Of a stretch of 64,000 nucleotides of DNA, positions 1 through 7,705 are shown piece by piece. The translations under genes and the position numbers were made by a program. The notes below the pieces were generated by a model. The model was not told the origin of the DNA, did no database searches, and was given only the letters and a program-made list of their open reading frames with translations. Every line of letters begins with the position of its first letter. Position 1 is the stretch's first letter. This DNA comes from Pelomonas saccharophila_A (GTDB lineage: Bacteria; Pseudomonadota; Gammaproteobacteria; Burkholderiales; Burkholderiaceae_C): positions 558,001 to 622,000 of the forward strand of contig NZ_JAVDXU010000001.1 in NCBI RefSeq assembly GCF_031458095.1, given 5' to 3'.

Positions 1-226
1 TCAATAGGCTCGCTCGTTCGCTCGGAGGCCGCGCAGAAACTCCCAAACCATTCAGGGGATCTCCCGCCGCGCACGCCGTGACTGCTATCGCTGCTTCTGC
101 CGCAACGTGGACGCTCGCGGTCTTCTTGCTCACGCCATAGCGCCGCAAACGAGGTTGGCATGCAGTTGGAGATCCGCTAGATTTCCGAAGCCTCCAGATT
201 GAGCGTCACAGGCAGGGTAGCGAGCG

Positions 227-616
227 ATGGCAGCTTGGCAGTTCGACGTAGCAGCAGTATTCGAGTACGGCGATCAAACGCTTCCACCGCTGCTGAGACG
301 CCGTGCACAAACCATCTTGGCTGAGAGTTTTGAGCCGCCCCGGCAGATGACGAAAAGCTGGTGGGTCTACGGCCCTGAGGCGGGAAACCGCATCGACCTG
401 TTCGTCGACGACGACGGCACTTGTGAGCTGTCGGCTCGGATCGATGCCCGATCGGACGCGGACTCGTTCCTCAACTGCTGGCTGATCTTGATGCTTGAGC
501 TGAACTGCTCGCTCTACGCACCCGAGCTGGACTGGTCGTTTCCCGCAGATATCGTGTCCCTCAAGGAGGCACTTCAGTCATCGGCAGCGTGGCGCTACGC
601 GCTGACTTATAGATGA
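227..616 (+). CDS. Hypothetical protein, 129 aa
   Basis: No family recognised. The product is a soluble, acidic, tryptophan-rich protein with no signal peptide or membrane segment; visible short motifs are KSWWVYGPE near residue 44 and ELDWSFP near residue 100. The frame is open from an ATG, and codon use resembles the neighbouring real genes. Its size, acidity and lone position beside a toxin-antitoxin region would fit a small immunity-type protein, but nothing shows this directly. Upstream (1-226) I see no gene. Confidence 0.45.
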   Translation: MAAWQFDVAAVFEYGDQTLPPLLRRRAQTILAESFEPPRQMTKSWWVYGPEAGNRIDLFVDDDGTCELSARIDARSDADSFLNCWLILMLELNCSLYAPELDWSFPADIVSLKEALQSSAAWRYALTYR

Positions 617-868
617 ACTCCAGCTCTGGCGGCCAGGCGAATACGCTTCGCAGCCCTCGCGCGTAACGCCAACAGAAGTCCAGTCGTGATGCCACCAAGC
701 GATTACCGCAGCCGCATTTGCAACGGTGCGGGCGGACAGTACCTGGCCTCTCTCTACTCGAACCGCCTCCCACAGTTGTCACCCTCGCTGTCTTGCGCTC
801 GGACGTCGATCGCAGCCCGATAGATGGCCTTTTGGTTCTTACGCGTGAGCTGGCCCATCACTTGAGTC
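617..868. other. No clear gene
   Basis: I see no convincing gene here. A 34-codon reading frame on the minus strand (754-858, starting MGQLTRKNQK) is open, but it is too short to support by itself. Confidence 0.4.
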
Positions 869-964
869 CTAGTGGTAGTAGTCTTCCAGCTGATGCCGGG
901 CCGTCAGCACGGCCCCGGTCGTCGCGTCCTCAATCTCGACGGATGCAAGAAAAGGCCCAGATCG
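869..964 (-). pseudogene. C-terminal remnant of a ParE/RelE toxin gene
   Basis: About 31 codons before a stop read EIEDATTGAVLTARHQLED, matching the end of the intact toxin 0.45 kb away (EIEDASMVTVLTVRHQLED). The rest of the toxin and any antitoxin are missing, so this is a decayed second copy of the same toxin family. Confidence 0.6.
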
Positions 965-968
965 AGGT

Positions 969-1181
969 TCACCGGCCGTGGGAGAGGAGCCAGCCGTAAC
1001 GGACGAGGCCGCCAACACTAAGGGCACCGATAAGCCCAAAGTAGGCAACGAACATGGCGGCCCAAAATCCCGACCTCTCGGCAAGGTTCGGGCCGTCGAG
1101 CAAACCGTAGCAAAACAGCGAGACAGCAGCTACGAAGAACAAGCCAGCTACGCCTCGACCTACTGCGCTAGATTCAGTCAT
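969..1181 (-). CDS. Small two-helix membrane protein
   Basis: A 70-residue protein with two hydrophobic segments (roughly residues 10-28 and 38-65) separated by a short polar turn; no family recognised. The ATG at 1181 (MTESSAVGRG) is preferred over an in-frame GTG three codons upstream. The ribosome-binding site is weak. It sits just upstream of the toxin remnant at 869-964 on the same strand. Inner-membrane location is inferred only from hydrophobicity. Confidence 0.4.
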   Translation of the reverse strand: MTESSAVGRGVAGLFFVAAVSLFCYGLLDGPNLAERSGFWAAMFVAYFGLIGALSVGGLVRYGWLLSHGR

Positions 1182-1411
1182 GGTTATCACCGTTCTTGAA
1201 TGGTCGTCAGGGGCTCAAGCATGAGCCCGGGTTGTCGATCTGGATTGAGTCGGGAATATGCACCTTGTGCTCAGCGCCCGCGTATTTCGGGCCGAAGCTC
1301 TTGATGTTGCCGACCGGTGCTGAAAGTGGTGCGGCGATTGCATGGAAGATGCTTCAATCGCCACATGATTGGCGGCACTCGGTTTGACCAACAGCCGCCG
1401 CCTGGCTTCCC

Positions 1412-1729
1412 TCAGTGATAGTCGTCTTCGAGTTGGTGACGCACTGTCAGCACCGTCACCATCGACGCGTCTTCAATCTCAAACAAGGCGACGTACCCCG
1501 ACCGCCCGAATGGAACCACCAGCTCCCGCAGAAATGGACTCTGCGCGGCTTTGCGGCAGGTGAAAGGTGACGTCTTCAGCGTGGCGATGCCGGCACGCAG
1601 TGCGTCAAGCGCCTCGCCGGCCAGCTCGAGATTGCCTCCATCGCGCGCCAACTCTCGCTCCAGCACAAAGTCAAATAGCTCCTCGAGATCTCGCTCGGCC
1701 GCACGCGTCAGCCTGACTTTGAAGGTCAC
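1412..1729 (-). CDS. ParE/RelE-family toxin
   Basis: A 105-residue toxin of a type II toxin-antitoxin pair. The sequence has the ParE/RelE fold pattern: N-terminal FKVRLTRAAERDLEELFDFV with paired helices, then a beta-rich C-terminus ending FEIEDASMVTVLTVRHQLED. ParE members inhibit DNA gyrase and RelE members cut mRNA; which applies cannot be told from sequence, though the helix-rich N-terminus favours ParE. The chosen start is GTG at 1729, overlapping the antitoxin stop (GTGA), which implies translational coupling. The frame stays open far upstream, but that part lies antisense or out of frame to the antitoxin and is not used. Confidence 0.85.
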   Translation of the reverse strand: MTFKVRLTRAAERDLEELFDFVLERELARDGGNLELAGEALDALRAGIATLKTSPFTCRKAAQSPFLRELVVPFGRSGYVALFEIEDASMVTVLTVRHQLEDDYH

Positions 1730-2007
1730 TTGCGGTTCTTCGAGGTCTGAGCGCGCGCCGCGTCCAGCCTTCGTTGGAGGTTGCCGAGCAGGACGTCGGC
1801 CTCCACATACTCGCCTGTCCGACGCGCCTCGTCCCGTGAACGTAGACCACGGGCGATGAACTCCGCCTGGACCTGGCGCCGATGCACATGGGCTCGCACC
1901 GAGGCCTCCACGAACTCCGACAGTGACTCGCCCTCGTTGAGGACGGCCTCTACTTCCGCGCGGAGATCCGGCTCCACACGTACGGCTGGGATGGTCGCGG
2001 TCTTCAT
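1726..2007 (-). CDS. YlcI/YnfO-like antitoxin of the ParE pair
   Basis: A 93-residue protein starting MKTATIPAVRVEPDLRAEVE, with an N-terminal beta-strand and helices typical of ribbon-helix-helix antitoxins and a charged C-terminal tail that would wrap the toxin. The motif FIARGLRSRDEARRTGEYV is characteristic of YlcI/YnfO-type antitoxins that precede ParE/RelE toxins. The ATG at 2007 is chosen because it aligns with that family start; another ATG at 2031 lies inside the operator. The gene is directly followed by the toxin with a 4-bp overlap. Autorepression through the palindrome at 2016-2035 is likely. Confidence 0.85.
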   Translation of the reverse strand: MKTATIPAVRVEPDLRAEVEAVLNEGESLSEFVEASVRAHVHRRQVQAEFIARGLRSRDEARRTGEYVEADVLLGNLQRRLDAARAQTSKNRK

Positions 2008-2013
2008 GGATGA

Positions 2014-2035
2014 ATTGTAGTGCAATTGCATTACA
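2014..2035 (-). promoter_or_regulatory. Palindromic operator and -10 of the toxin-antitoxin operon
   Basis: A 20-bp near-perfect palindrome (TGTAGTGCAATTGCATTACA, 18 of 20 symmetric) lies at 2016-2035. On the minus strand it overlaps a TACAAT -10-like hexamer (2019-2014), which would start transcription at or next to the ATG at 2007. This is the expected place for antitoxin autoregulation. The -35 is not clear. Confidence 0.6.
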
Positions 2036-2199
2036 CCGTCTCGATTGATCCAAGTCGCGGTGTAGCGAGTTCAAGGCAATGCCGAAGGTCGGTGACATGA
2101 ATAACCTCTGCCCAACGGAACAAGTGCGTTCCTGCCATGCTGCGACTCGCCGCGCGCCGAATTGGCGCTGGATTCGGAGGCGAATCCAGCGCATCACCG

Positions 2200-3072
2200 T
2201 CAACACGCCTTGATCTTGTGCATCTCCTCGGCCAGCATCCACAGCGCACGATTGAGACTGACGCCCCGATCAATGCTGCCAACCGGGCGTGTATGCAGGC
2301 GGCGGCCTTGGGCGCTGCGGCCAGGCTGACCACCACGAATCACGTTTTCCTGGACCCGCTGGAACGTCGTCCACAGGCTGTGACCGGCGTCTTCAGGCCT
2401 GCGCGCCTGGATGAGCTGTTGAGCTGTCACCGGCGCCGGCCGATGGCCGCCGGTTTCCTCCACGACCCGCTCACCGAACCGCAGTGCCAGCGCGGCGGTC
2501 GCGAAGGCAATTTCCTCTGGCGGTTCCAGTTGCAGCGCTTTCATGGCCTCGGCGTGCGTCGCGACCTTCTCGAATTCGTCGAGAACGCGGAAAGCGCCCT
2601 CGATGACCTCGTCTTGGATGTTGCCCTTGTGCGGGATGCGGATGTCATCCACGACGTCGCCGACCACCAGGCCATTGCAGCAGACGAAGCGGAACATGCC
2701 CGCGAGCATCTGGTACGAACTGGCACCGTCGTGGCTGTTGATCAGGATGATCTCGTTGGCCTCGGGCTTGGTCTGGACCTGCCCGGCATGCCGCATGCGG
2801 ATCATGTGCTTGGTGAACTCCGTCTTGCCTTCGACTCGACTTGAGCCTTGGGCCACCATGAACGGCTCGAAGCCTTCCTTACGCAGGCCGCGCAAGACAT
2901 CAATGGTTGGGATGTAGGTGTAGCGCTCTGAGCGGCTGACATGCTTGCCTGCCGCAAAGATGGACGGCGCTGCCGCCCGCATCTGGTCCTCAGTGAGGGG
3001 TTCATCGCTGCGCAGCGTGCGCGAAGCGCGGCCAGAAAAACGGGTGGCCAGCGTGGGATGGGTCGAGTACAT
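2200..3072 (-). CDS. DUF932 (phage/plasmid-type) protein
   Basis: A 290-residue protein of the DUF932 family, found on phages, plasmids and integrative conjugative elements next to single-stranded DNA-binding protein genes; its biochemical role is unknown. The start ATG at 3072 (MYSTHPTLATRF) has a good AAGGA ribosome-binding site. Recognisable features are the early YTYIPTIDVLRGLRKEGFEP segment and the central FRFVCCNGLVV motif. It is transcribed after ssb (73-bp gap), consistent with one maintenance operon. Confidence 0.8.
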   Translation of the reverse strand: MYSTHPTLATRFSGRASRTLRSDEPLTEDQMRAAAPSIFAAGKHVSRSERYTYIPTIDVLRGLRKEGFEPFMVAQGSSRVEGKTEFTKHMIRMRHAGQVQTKPEANEIILINSHDGASSYQMLAGMFRFVCCNGLVVGDVVDDIRIPHKGNIQDEVIEGAFRVLDEFEKVATHAEAMKALQLEPPEEIAFATAALALRFGERVVEETGGHRPAPVTAQQLIQARRPEDAGHSLWTTFQRVQENVIRGGQPGRSAQGRRLHTRPVGSIDRGVSLNRALWMLAEEMHKIKAC

Positions 3073-3144
3073 GATGGATTCCTTCGATCGTTGCTGGGTT
3101 CGAAGGGCGGACAAACGCAATCCGCGAAGCCCGCCCTGATGGGG

Positions 3145-3543
3145 TCAGGCATCGGCATGCGCCGGCCGTCGTGCGTCGCTTGATTGGGTGCGGCGCGCCT
3201 CGCCTTCGGCACGGGTATCGAGGTAGTCGATCTCCTCTGCCGTGAACTCCATCCCGTAGACCGTCGCGCCGTCCTTCTCGTAGTTGTTGTTCCGGACACG
3301 CCCGACGATGTTCACGTGCGAACCACGGCCCAAGAAGTCGGCAGCGTTCTCAGCGAGGCTGCCCCACAGCGTCCATTGAATCGCGGTGGCGGTTTCTTCG
3401 CGGGTCTCGCCCGAGCCCCGCACCGAGTTGCTAATCGCCGTCACTGTCGCCTTGGTGATGCGGCCTTCCGGGCGCGGGACAAACTGAACCACCACAGGCC
3501 CAGCGAGATGCGCATTGCGTTGAATGACGTGAACGTTGGCCAT
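3145..3543 (-). CDS. ssb: Single-stranded DNA-binding protein
   Basis: A 132-residue OB-fold protein. Beta-strands spanning GPVVVQFVPRPEGRITKAT, TAIQWTLWGSLAENAADFL and GSHVNIVGRVRNNNYEKDG match SSB, with the typical W of the central strand and a variable C-terminal tail. The tail (…DARRPAHADA) lacks the acidic DDDIPF tip used by housekeeping SSB to recruit partners, as is common for mobile-element SSBs. ATG 3543 has GGAG 7 nt upstream; a TTG two codons earlier is less likely. Role: coating single-stranded DNA during element replication or transfer. Confidence 0.85.
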   Translation of the reverse strand: MANVHVIQRNAHLAGPVVVQFVPRPEGRITKATVTAISNSVRGSGETREETATAIQWTLWGSLAENAADFLGRGSHVNIVGRVRNNNYEKDGATVYGMEFTAEEIDYLDTRAEGEARRTQSSDARRPAHADA

Positions 3544-3633
3544 GACCAATCTCCTGTCGTGAAAGATCAGCCGGGCTCCGGATTGGTTGCCCTGAATGAA
3601 GATCCTTCACTTGGACTCCTCGCACCCGCCCAC

Positions 3634-3693
3634 GGGCGGGCGGGGGGTGGGCATGGCCCCTTCCTTTGGGAAGGGGTTGGGGATGGGGTCGGG
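3634..3693 (+). repeat. G-rich palindromic intergenic repeat with two G-quadruplex motifs
   Basis: Four G-tracts with 1-nt loops (3634-3651) and four with 2-nt loops (3673-3693) flank a perfect 8-bp hairpin, CCCCTTCC/GGAAGGGG with loop TTTG (3657-3676). The hairpin with GGGGTTGGGG is of the type dispersed as intergenic palindromes in many proteobacteria. It lies upstream of ssb. Confidence 0.55.
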
Positions 3694-3983
3694 TTTGAAC
3701 GCAGCCGAAGCAGTGCGCCGGTTTCCCGGCCCACCGTATGAAGATCCCCCGCAAGTCCCCCTCACCCAGGGACGGGGGTTGCGGGGGAGCGCGGTGGGAC
3801 GACCAGCGCACAGGCTGCCCCCACGGGCGACGCAGCCTCGCGGCCGATGTGCCAGCTCGCCTGGCGCAGCGGTTGCAACGAAGTCGCCCGCATCTTTCGA
3901 GCAGTGGCGACCCCGCGGCCGGCGTGACACCAAGCGAAGCGACTGGCGCGACGGTCGAGCCGCTGCGAGCATTTCTGGTGTTC

Positions 3984-4117
3984 GCGGCCCGGCTACGGGC
4001 TTGGCGGGTGACCGGGATGGCGATCTGGCCGGCCAGGCGCGAAGCGCAGCCCATCAGGACCGGCCTGTTCGCCAAGCGGCTCTTTCACGCGTAGCGGGAA
4101 GGAAACAAGCCGCGGTC
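3984..4117 (+). repeat. Structured repeat, copy A
   Basis: A 134-bp element repeated at 4585-4715. It begins with the hairpin GCCCG-GCTA-CGGGC, then a long imperfect helix closed by GGCGA/TCGCC, then a helix GCGGCT/AGCCGC enclosing a TTCACGC hairpin. Copies A and B differ by paired changes in the second helix (GGCCGG/CCGGCC against GGCTGG/CCAGCC), which supports selection for base pairing. Confidence 0.65.
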
Positions 4118-4281
4118 TCCGGGAACGGGAAGGGCCCGCGCGCCAGCTTCTGGCTTGCAGCCAGCCCCGCGAACTTGCAGTTCATCCGCCCGCGCTGACG
4201 ATCCATCGCCTGGCGCTCGCACCACGAGGCCCGCGTGCAGACACTGCAATCACTGACACAGCCAACGCACCGGAGCCCACC

Positions 4282-4521
4282 ATGAACACCGCAGCCAAGA
4301 CCTTCATCGTCGCCAGCGCTTCAGTCGCCGCGGCTGCCGCCACCGGCGTCGCTCTGGCCAATCACGCGGCAGCACCGGCCAAGGAGATCGTCAAGCTGGA
4401 GCGCGTGGTCATCGTTGGCAAGCGCGCCGATGCCGTGGCCCTGCTGCCCCGCGTCGTCATCGAAGGCCGCCGCGATTCGACGATGTTCGCCGCTGCGCAA
4501 GCAGCGGTGTGGATCGTCTGA
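4282..4521 (+). CDS. Small secreted protein with repeated RVVI motif
   Basis: A 79-residue protein with an N-terminal signal peptide (MNTAAKTFIVASASVAAAAA, cleavage likely after ALANHA near residue 29). The mature part holds two copies of a short motif, LERVVIVGKR and LPRVVIEGRR. Small secreted proteins of this type occur widely in Burkholderiales; no function is known to me. CGGAG precedes the ATG. It stands alone between two copies of the structured repeat and has its own terminator. Confidence 0.6.
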   Translation: MNTAAKTFIVASASVAAAAATGVALANHAAAPAKEIVKLERVVIVGKRADAVALLPRVVIEGRRDSTMFAAAQAAVWIV

Positions 4522-4544
4522 GCGGACGCCGCCGTCAGTAACCA

Positions 4545-4569
4545 ACCCGCCGCATGCGGGTTTTCTTTT
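4545..4569 (+). terminator. Rho-independent terminator
   Basis: An AACCCGC/GCGGG hairpin is followed by a TTTTCTTTTT tract, 24 bp after the stop of the small secreted protein. Confidence 0.75.
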
Positions 4570-4584
4570 TGCCGCAACGCGGCA

Positions 4585-4715
4585 GCGGCCCGGCTACGGG
4601 CATGGCGGGTGATCGGTGTGGCGAGCTGACTGGCTGGGCGCGAAGCGCCCTATTGAGCCAGCCAGTTCGCCAAGCGGCTCGTTCACGCGGAGCGTGAAGG
4701 AAGCAAGCCGCGGTC
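4585..4715 (+). repeat. Structured repeat, copy B
   Basis: A second copy of the 3984-4117 element. Here the helix ACTGGCTGG/CCAGCCAGT is perfect and caps in GGGCGC-GAA-GCGCCC, and the last hairpin TTCACGC-GGA-GCGTGAA is also perfect. Confidence 0.65.
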
Positions 4716-4800
4716 GTCGATCACGGGAGGGCCGCCCCAAGCCTTGAGCGAAGCCAACGTCGGACTTCAAGGATTCCCTGATCACAGCAGCTGGCCAAGT

Positions 4801-4923
4801 TGCTACAGTGAAACCCGGAGCGAAAGCCTCGGCCTCGCTCCCCTGCTTTTCCTCCCTGAGCAGGCTTCAACGCTGACAGCGAAGAAGGTACAGCCCTCGG
4901 CCGCGGCCGAGGGCTCTTTTTTT
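4801..4923 (+). ncRNA. Candidate small RNA with four hairpins
   Basis: There is no open reading frame, but four consecutive hairpins: GGAGCGA/TCGCTCC (4817-4841), CCTGCT/AGCAGG (4842-4864), CGCT-GAC-AGCG extended by CTT/AAG (4865-4884) and a 10-bp terminator stem (4893-4914) with a T-tract. A TACAGT -10-like hexamer lies at 4804-4809. The only flanking gene downstream is on the other strand, so the terminator must end a plus-strand transcript that begins after 4570. Start and function are not known. Confidence 0.5.
4893..4923 (+). terminator. Strong rho-independent terminator
   Basis: A perfect stem GCCCTCGGCC/GGCCGAGGGC is followed by TCTTTTTTT; there is no T-tract on the minus strand. Confidence 0.85.
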
Positions 4924-4997
4924 GCCTGATGCCAGTTCGGCCATGCCAGCCGAAGAGCTTCGGGCGGAATCGCCTGCAGACCGCTCAGCGGACACAC

Positions 4998-5023
4998 GCG
5001 GCCCGGCTACGGGCGTGGCGGGC
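4998..5023 (+). repeat. Structured repeat, truncated copy C
   Basis: Only the first ~26 bp of the repeat are present (GCGGCCCGGCTACGGGC and the following TGGCGGG); the rest is absent. Confidence 0.5.
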
Positions 5024-5166
5024 GCCGGCAAAGCCGAACAGGCCTGCGGCCAGATCGGCAATGCCGGCGCGGGAACGGGCCGCACGCCGCCCAGGCAATG
5101 CCTCGGCGGCGCCAACTCCAATCTCCAGAAAACGGGCAAGGGGCAAAGCCCCCTGCCCTGGCCCCT

Positions 5167-7218
5167 TCAGGCGTCGGTCCGCAGCAGCTCCGGCAACCAG
5201 CGCTTACCAGCCAGCAGACCTTCCGCCATGCCGACCGCCTCCGCCTTCTTGAGCCTCGACACCTCACCCACGGCGTCGCCCTGCCCCGCCTCCGTGAGCG
5301 CCTGTACGATCAGCGCCTTGGGCACTCGGCCGAGATAGGTCTCGCCGGTAGCTTCCCACCAGTCGGCCATGTCGAGCGCGGCAGCCTGTGCCAGCACTTG
5401 GGCCGGCTTCGTATGGGAGGAACCGTGCAGCGCATGCGCGGTTAGCGCCGCGCACACCACCAACAGCTCCTGCAGAGTCTCGATGGGCTGCTCCAGCATG
5501 AACGTCATCAGCTCCTTCGGGTCGGCTGGCAAGCGTGCACGCAACGCATCGACGACGGTCTGCAGATTCTTGTGCGCGGAGCTGTCGACCATCGCGGGCG
5601 CGATCTGCAACAGCTGCCAGTTCGGGCTGCGCACCGAAACCCCCAGCGCGGTCGGCGACTCATACTGCGCCGAGACCTTCTCATAGAGCAGCGGCACGGC
5701 CATCGAGTGCGCCAATGCCGCCAGGGCGACCTGCGGCTTGCGCAGCAGCGCGACCTGCAGGGCTTCCGTCTTGTAGGCAGTCAGCTCCATGCGCAGCATG
5801 GACGACACCCCCTTGGTAGGCGTCTCCTGATCGCTCGCGCCCTCTCCATCGGCGGCCGCACCTCGGGACACGGATGCCGTCGCCTTGGCGCGCCACGCCT
5901 TGTAGTCTTCCTGCCGCATCAGGTTGCGTTTGACGATCACGCGGCCATCCGACCCCAGCGTCAACAGCGCTCCAGCCATTGCCATCACATCCGCCGGGCA
6001 ATAGGCAAGCTTGGACTCGATGGCGTCGATCTGCATCTGATAGGCCTGCGTCTGCTCTTCCAGCGCCTCGATGAGGTCGGTGCTGTCCGCATCCGAGTCT
6101 TCTTCGTCGTACAGGGCTTCAAGCTTGTCCTCGGTCTCATCCTTCGCCCGCTGCAGTTCGCCCAGCGCGCGCGCCTGCTCCGCCGAGGGCTCGTGCCGCT
6201 GCGTGGGCGCTTCGCAATATCGCTGCCGCACCTCGTAGTCGTACTCGAAGGCCACCTCGACCCAGGCCCAGCCGTCCTTGTCCTGTTCGGCCGCCCCCAG
6301 GGCCTTGAGCCGCTCCATCGCCAGCCGCTGCATCAGCTCCGGGTCGCCTATGTGCTCCGCATCGCCCTGCTCGTTGCTGAACAGGTCGCGAATGACATGG
6401 CCGCCCGCCTGCTCATAGGCGTCCAGGCCCACGAACTTGACCACCGAGCCCCGCACCCCGTCGCCGAGGATCACGTTGCGGATGGCGCTTGGGCTGCGGC
6501 TGTAGGCCGGCAGGCATTCCCAAGCGCCTTCCTGCTTCTCGTGCGTATCGGCCAGCGACAGCGCCATGAGCTGGTCCATGTTCATGTCGCCCGCGCGGTA
6601 CAGCGCGAAAAGCTTGGGCGACACGGTGGCGAGCTTCAGGCGGCGCTTGACAGTCAGTGGCGTGAGCCCGAAGCACACGGCGATGTCCTCGATGCCGGCA
6701 CCGGCCGCCACCATGTCCGCGAACGCCCGCACGGTGTCCGCGATGCTCATCGGCTTCTGGCCCTGGTTCTCGGCCATGCTGACCGCAATGGCCCGCTCGG
6801 CCGGGACCACGGCGCACAGCACCTCGAAGGCCAGCGTGATGCGCCCGCGCTTGACCAGCACGTTCAGTGCCCGCAAACGCCGACCGCCCGCGATCACACC
6901 GTGTGTGAACAGCCGCTTGCTGTCGCGGCCCTTGCCGCGCCGGGGGCTGTCGTAGGCCAGCACCGACAGGTTCTGCAACAACCCCTGGGCGTCGATGAGA
7001 TCGGCCAGCTCGTCGATCTCAGCCTCGGTGGGCTCGTCCTTGCGCACGTTGCGCTCATCCAACCGCAGGCACCGCAGCGGCAAGTACTGGAGGTTCGCCT
7101 CTTCGGCCCCTGCCCGCAGGGCAATGCCTGCTTCCTGGTGAGTCTCGGGAGGTGCGGAGGGAACGTCCGCTTCGAGGCTGTTGCTGCCGCGGGTGGTGAG
7201 GGTTTCGGTCTTGCTCAT
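5167..7218 (-). CDS. ParB/RepB/Spo0J-family partition protein (large)
   Basis: A 683-residue ParB-family protein, about twice the usual chromosomal ParB length. The ParB/sulfiredoxin-like nuclease domain spans about residues 45-145 (LRLDERNVRK; HGVIAGGRRLRALN, where ParB family members carry GxRR; SMAENQGQKPMS). A helix-turn-helix KorB-type DNA-binding part follows (IEDIAVCFGLTPLTVKRRLK, near residue 180). The C-terminal ~400 residues contain an acidic coiled-coil stretch (ETEDKLEALYDEED) and have no family I recognise. Such proteins belong to plasmids and ICEs near ssb and DUF932 genes. No ParA partner is present. The start at 7218 has a purine-rich AAAGGCG. Confidence 0.8.
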   Translation of the reverse strand: MSKTETLTTRGSNSLEADVPSAPPETHQEAGIALRAGAEEANLQYLPLRCLRLDERNVRKDEPTEAEIDELADLIDAQGLLQNLSVLAYDSPRRGKGRDSKRLFTHGVIAGGRRLRALNVLVKRGRITLAFEVLCAVVPAERAIAVSMAENQGQKPMSIADTVRAFADMVAAGAGIEDIAVCFGLTPLTVKRRLKLATVSPKLFALYRAGDMNMDQLMALSLADTHEKQEGAWECLPAYSRSPSAIRNVILGDGVRGSVVKFVGLDAYEQAGGHVIRDLFSNEQGDAEHIGDPELMQRLAMERLKALGAAEQDKDGWAWVEVAFEYDYEVRQRYCEAPTQRHEPSAEQARALGELQRAKDETEDKLEALYDEEDSDADSTDLIEALEEQTQAYQMQIDAIESKLAYCPADVMAMAGALLTLGSDGRVIVKRNLMRQEDYKAWRAKATASVSRGAAADGEGASDQETPTKGVSSMLRMELTAYKTEALQVALLRKPQVALAALAHSMAVPLLYEKVSAQYESPTALGVSVRSPNWQLLQIAPAMVDSSAHKNLQTVVDALRARLPADPKELMTFMLEQPIETLQELLVVCAALTAHALHGSSHTKPAQVLAQAAALDMADWWEATGETYLGRVPKALIVQALTEAGQGDAVGEVSRLKKAEAVGMAEGLLAGKRWLPELLRTDA

Positions 7219-7267
7219 GGTTCACGCCTTTCTGCGTTGGTGGTGGGAAAACCTGCTTCCTGGAGCC

Positions 7268-7418
7268 GTCTCGACGGACCAGGAGCGCGGCGCCCACCGA
7301 AGGCAATGGCCGGCCCGGAGGCCGCAGCCCGGCGCATCGCGACGGGACCGGGTGAGGACACGGAGCGCAGCTGCACCGTTGACTTCGGTGGGCGCTGCGC
7401 TACCCGTCGAGAAAGGGA
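7268..7418. repeat. Long nested inverted repeat upstream of the ParB-family gene
   Basis: The arms at 7270-7302 and 7383-7412 pair over about 28 bp: TCTCGACGG with CCGTCGAGA outside, and GCGCCCACCGAAG with CTTCGGTGGGCGC inside, separated by a few unpaired bases and an 80-nt loop. The surrounding 7219-7640 is GC-rich, has no gene, and holds more hairpins (for example CCACGC-ACC-GCGTGG near 7597-7611). It could be a leader structure, a ParB binding site or a transfer origin. Confidence 0.5.
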
Positions 7419-7705
7419 CGGCCCAGGACGCAGGCCCCCCCAAGCGGAAACTGCGAGCAAGACCGACGGATTCGCCCCCACCACCCGCGGCAGCGCGCAG
7501 CGGGCCCAGCGGGGGCCACTGCGCCCCCCCACTGCGCAGCGGTGCACTTCAGCGCCGCCAGGCGCCTGCGAGAGGGATCGAAAGGGCTGCGCATCAGTCC
7601 ACGCACCGCGTGGATGAGCGCCAGGCGCGAACCCGCAAGAGCCCGGCCGGCCGGTGACTCCGGCCAAGCTCGCCCAGCTCACCAGGCCAGCCGAAAGCGT
7701 GGACG

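Noticed and set aside
1219..1363. Open minus-strand stretch of ~48 codons with protein-like sequence (VGNIKSFGPKYAGAEH)
   Set aside because: No start codon in frame and no family match; may be a gene fragment but cannot be supported.
3556..4200. Several overlapping open frames, including Pro-rich ones with NPFPKEG-like words
   Set aside because: These words are translation artefacts of the dispersed G-rich palindrome; no real gene is supported.
7219..7682. Long open frames on both strands in the GC-rich stretch upstream of the ParB-family gene
   Set aside because: Composition is repetitive Arg/Pro/Gly of the kind produced by GC-rich non-coding DNA; no family similarity and no ribosome-binding site.
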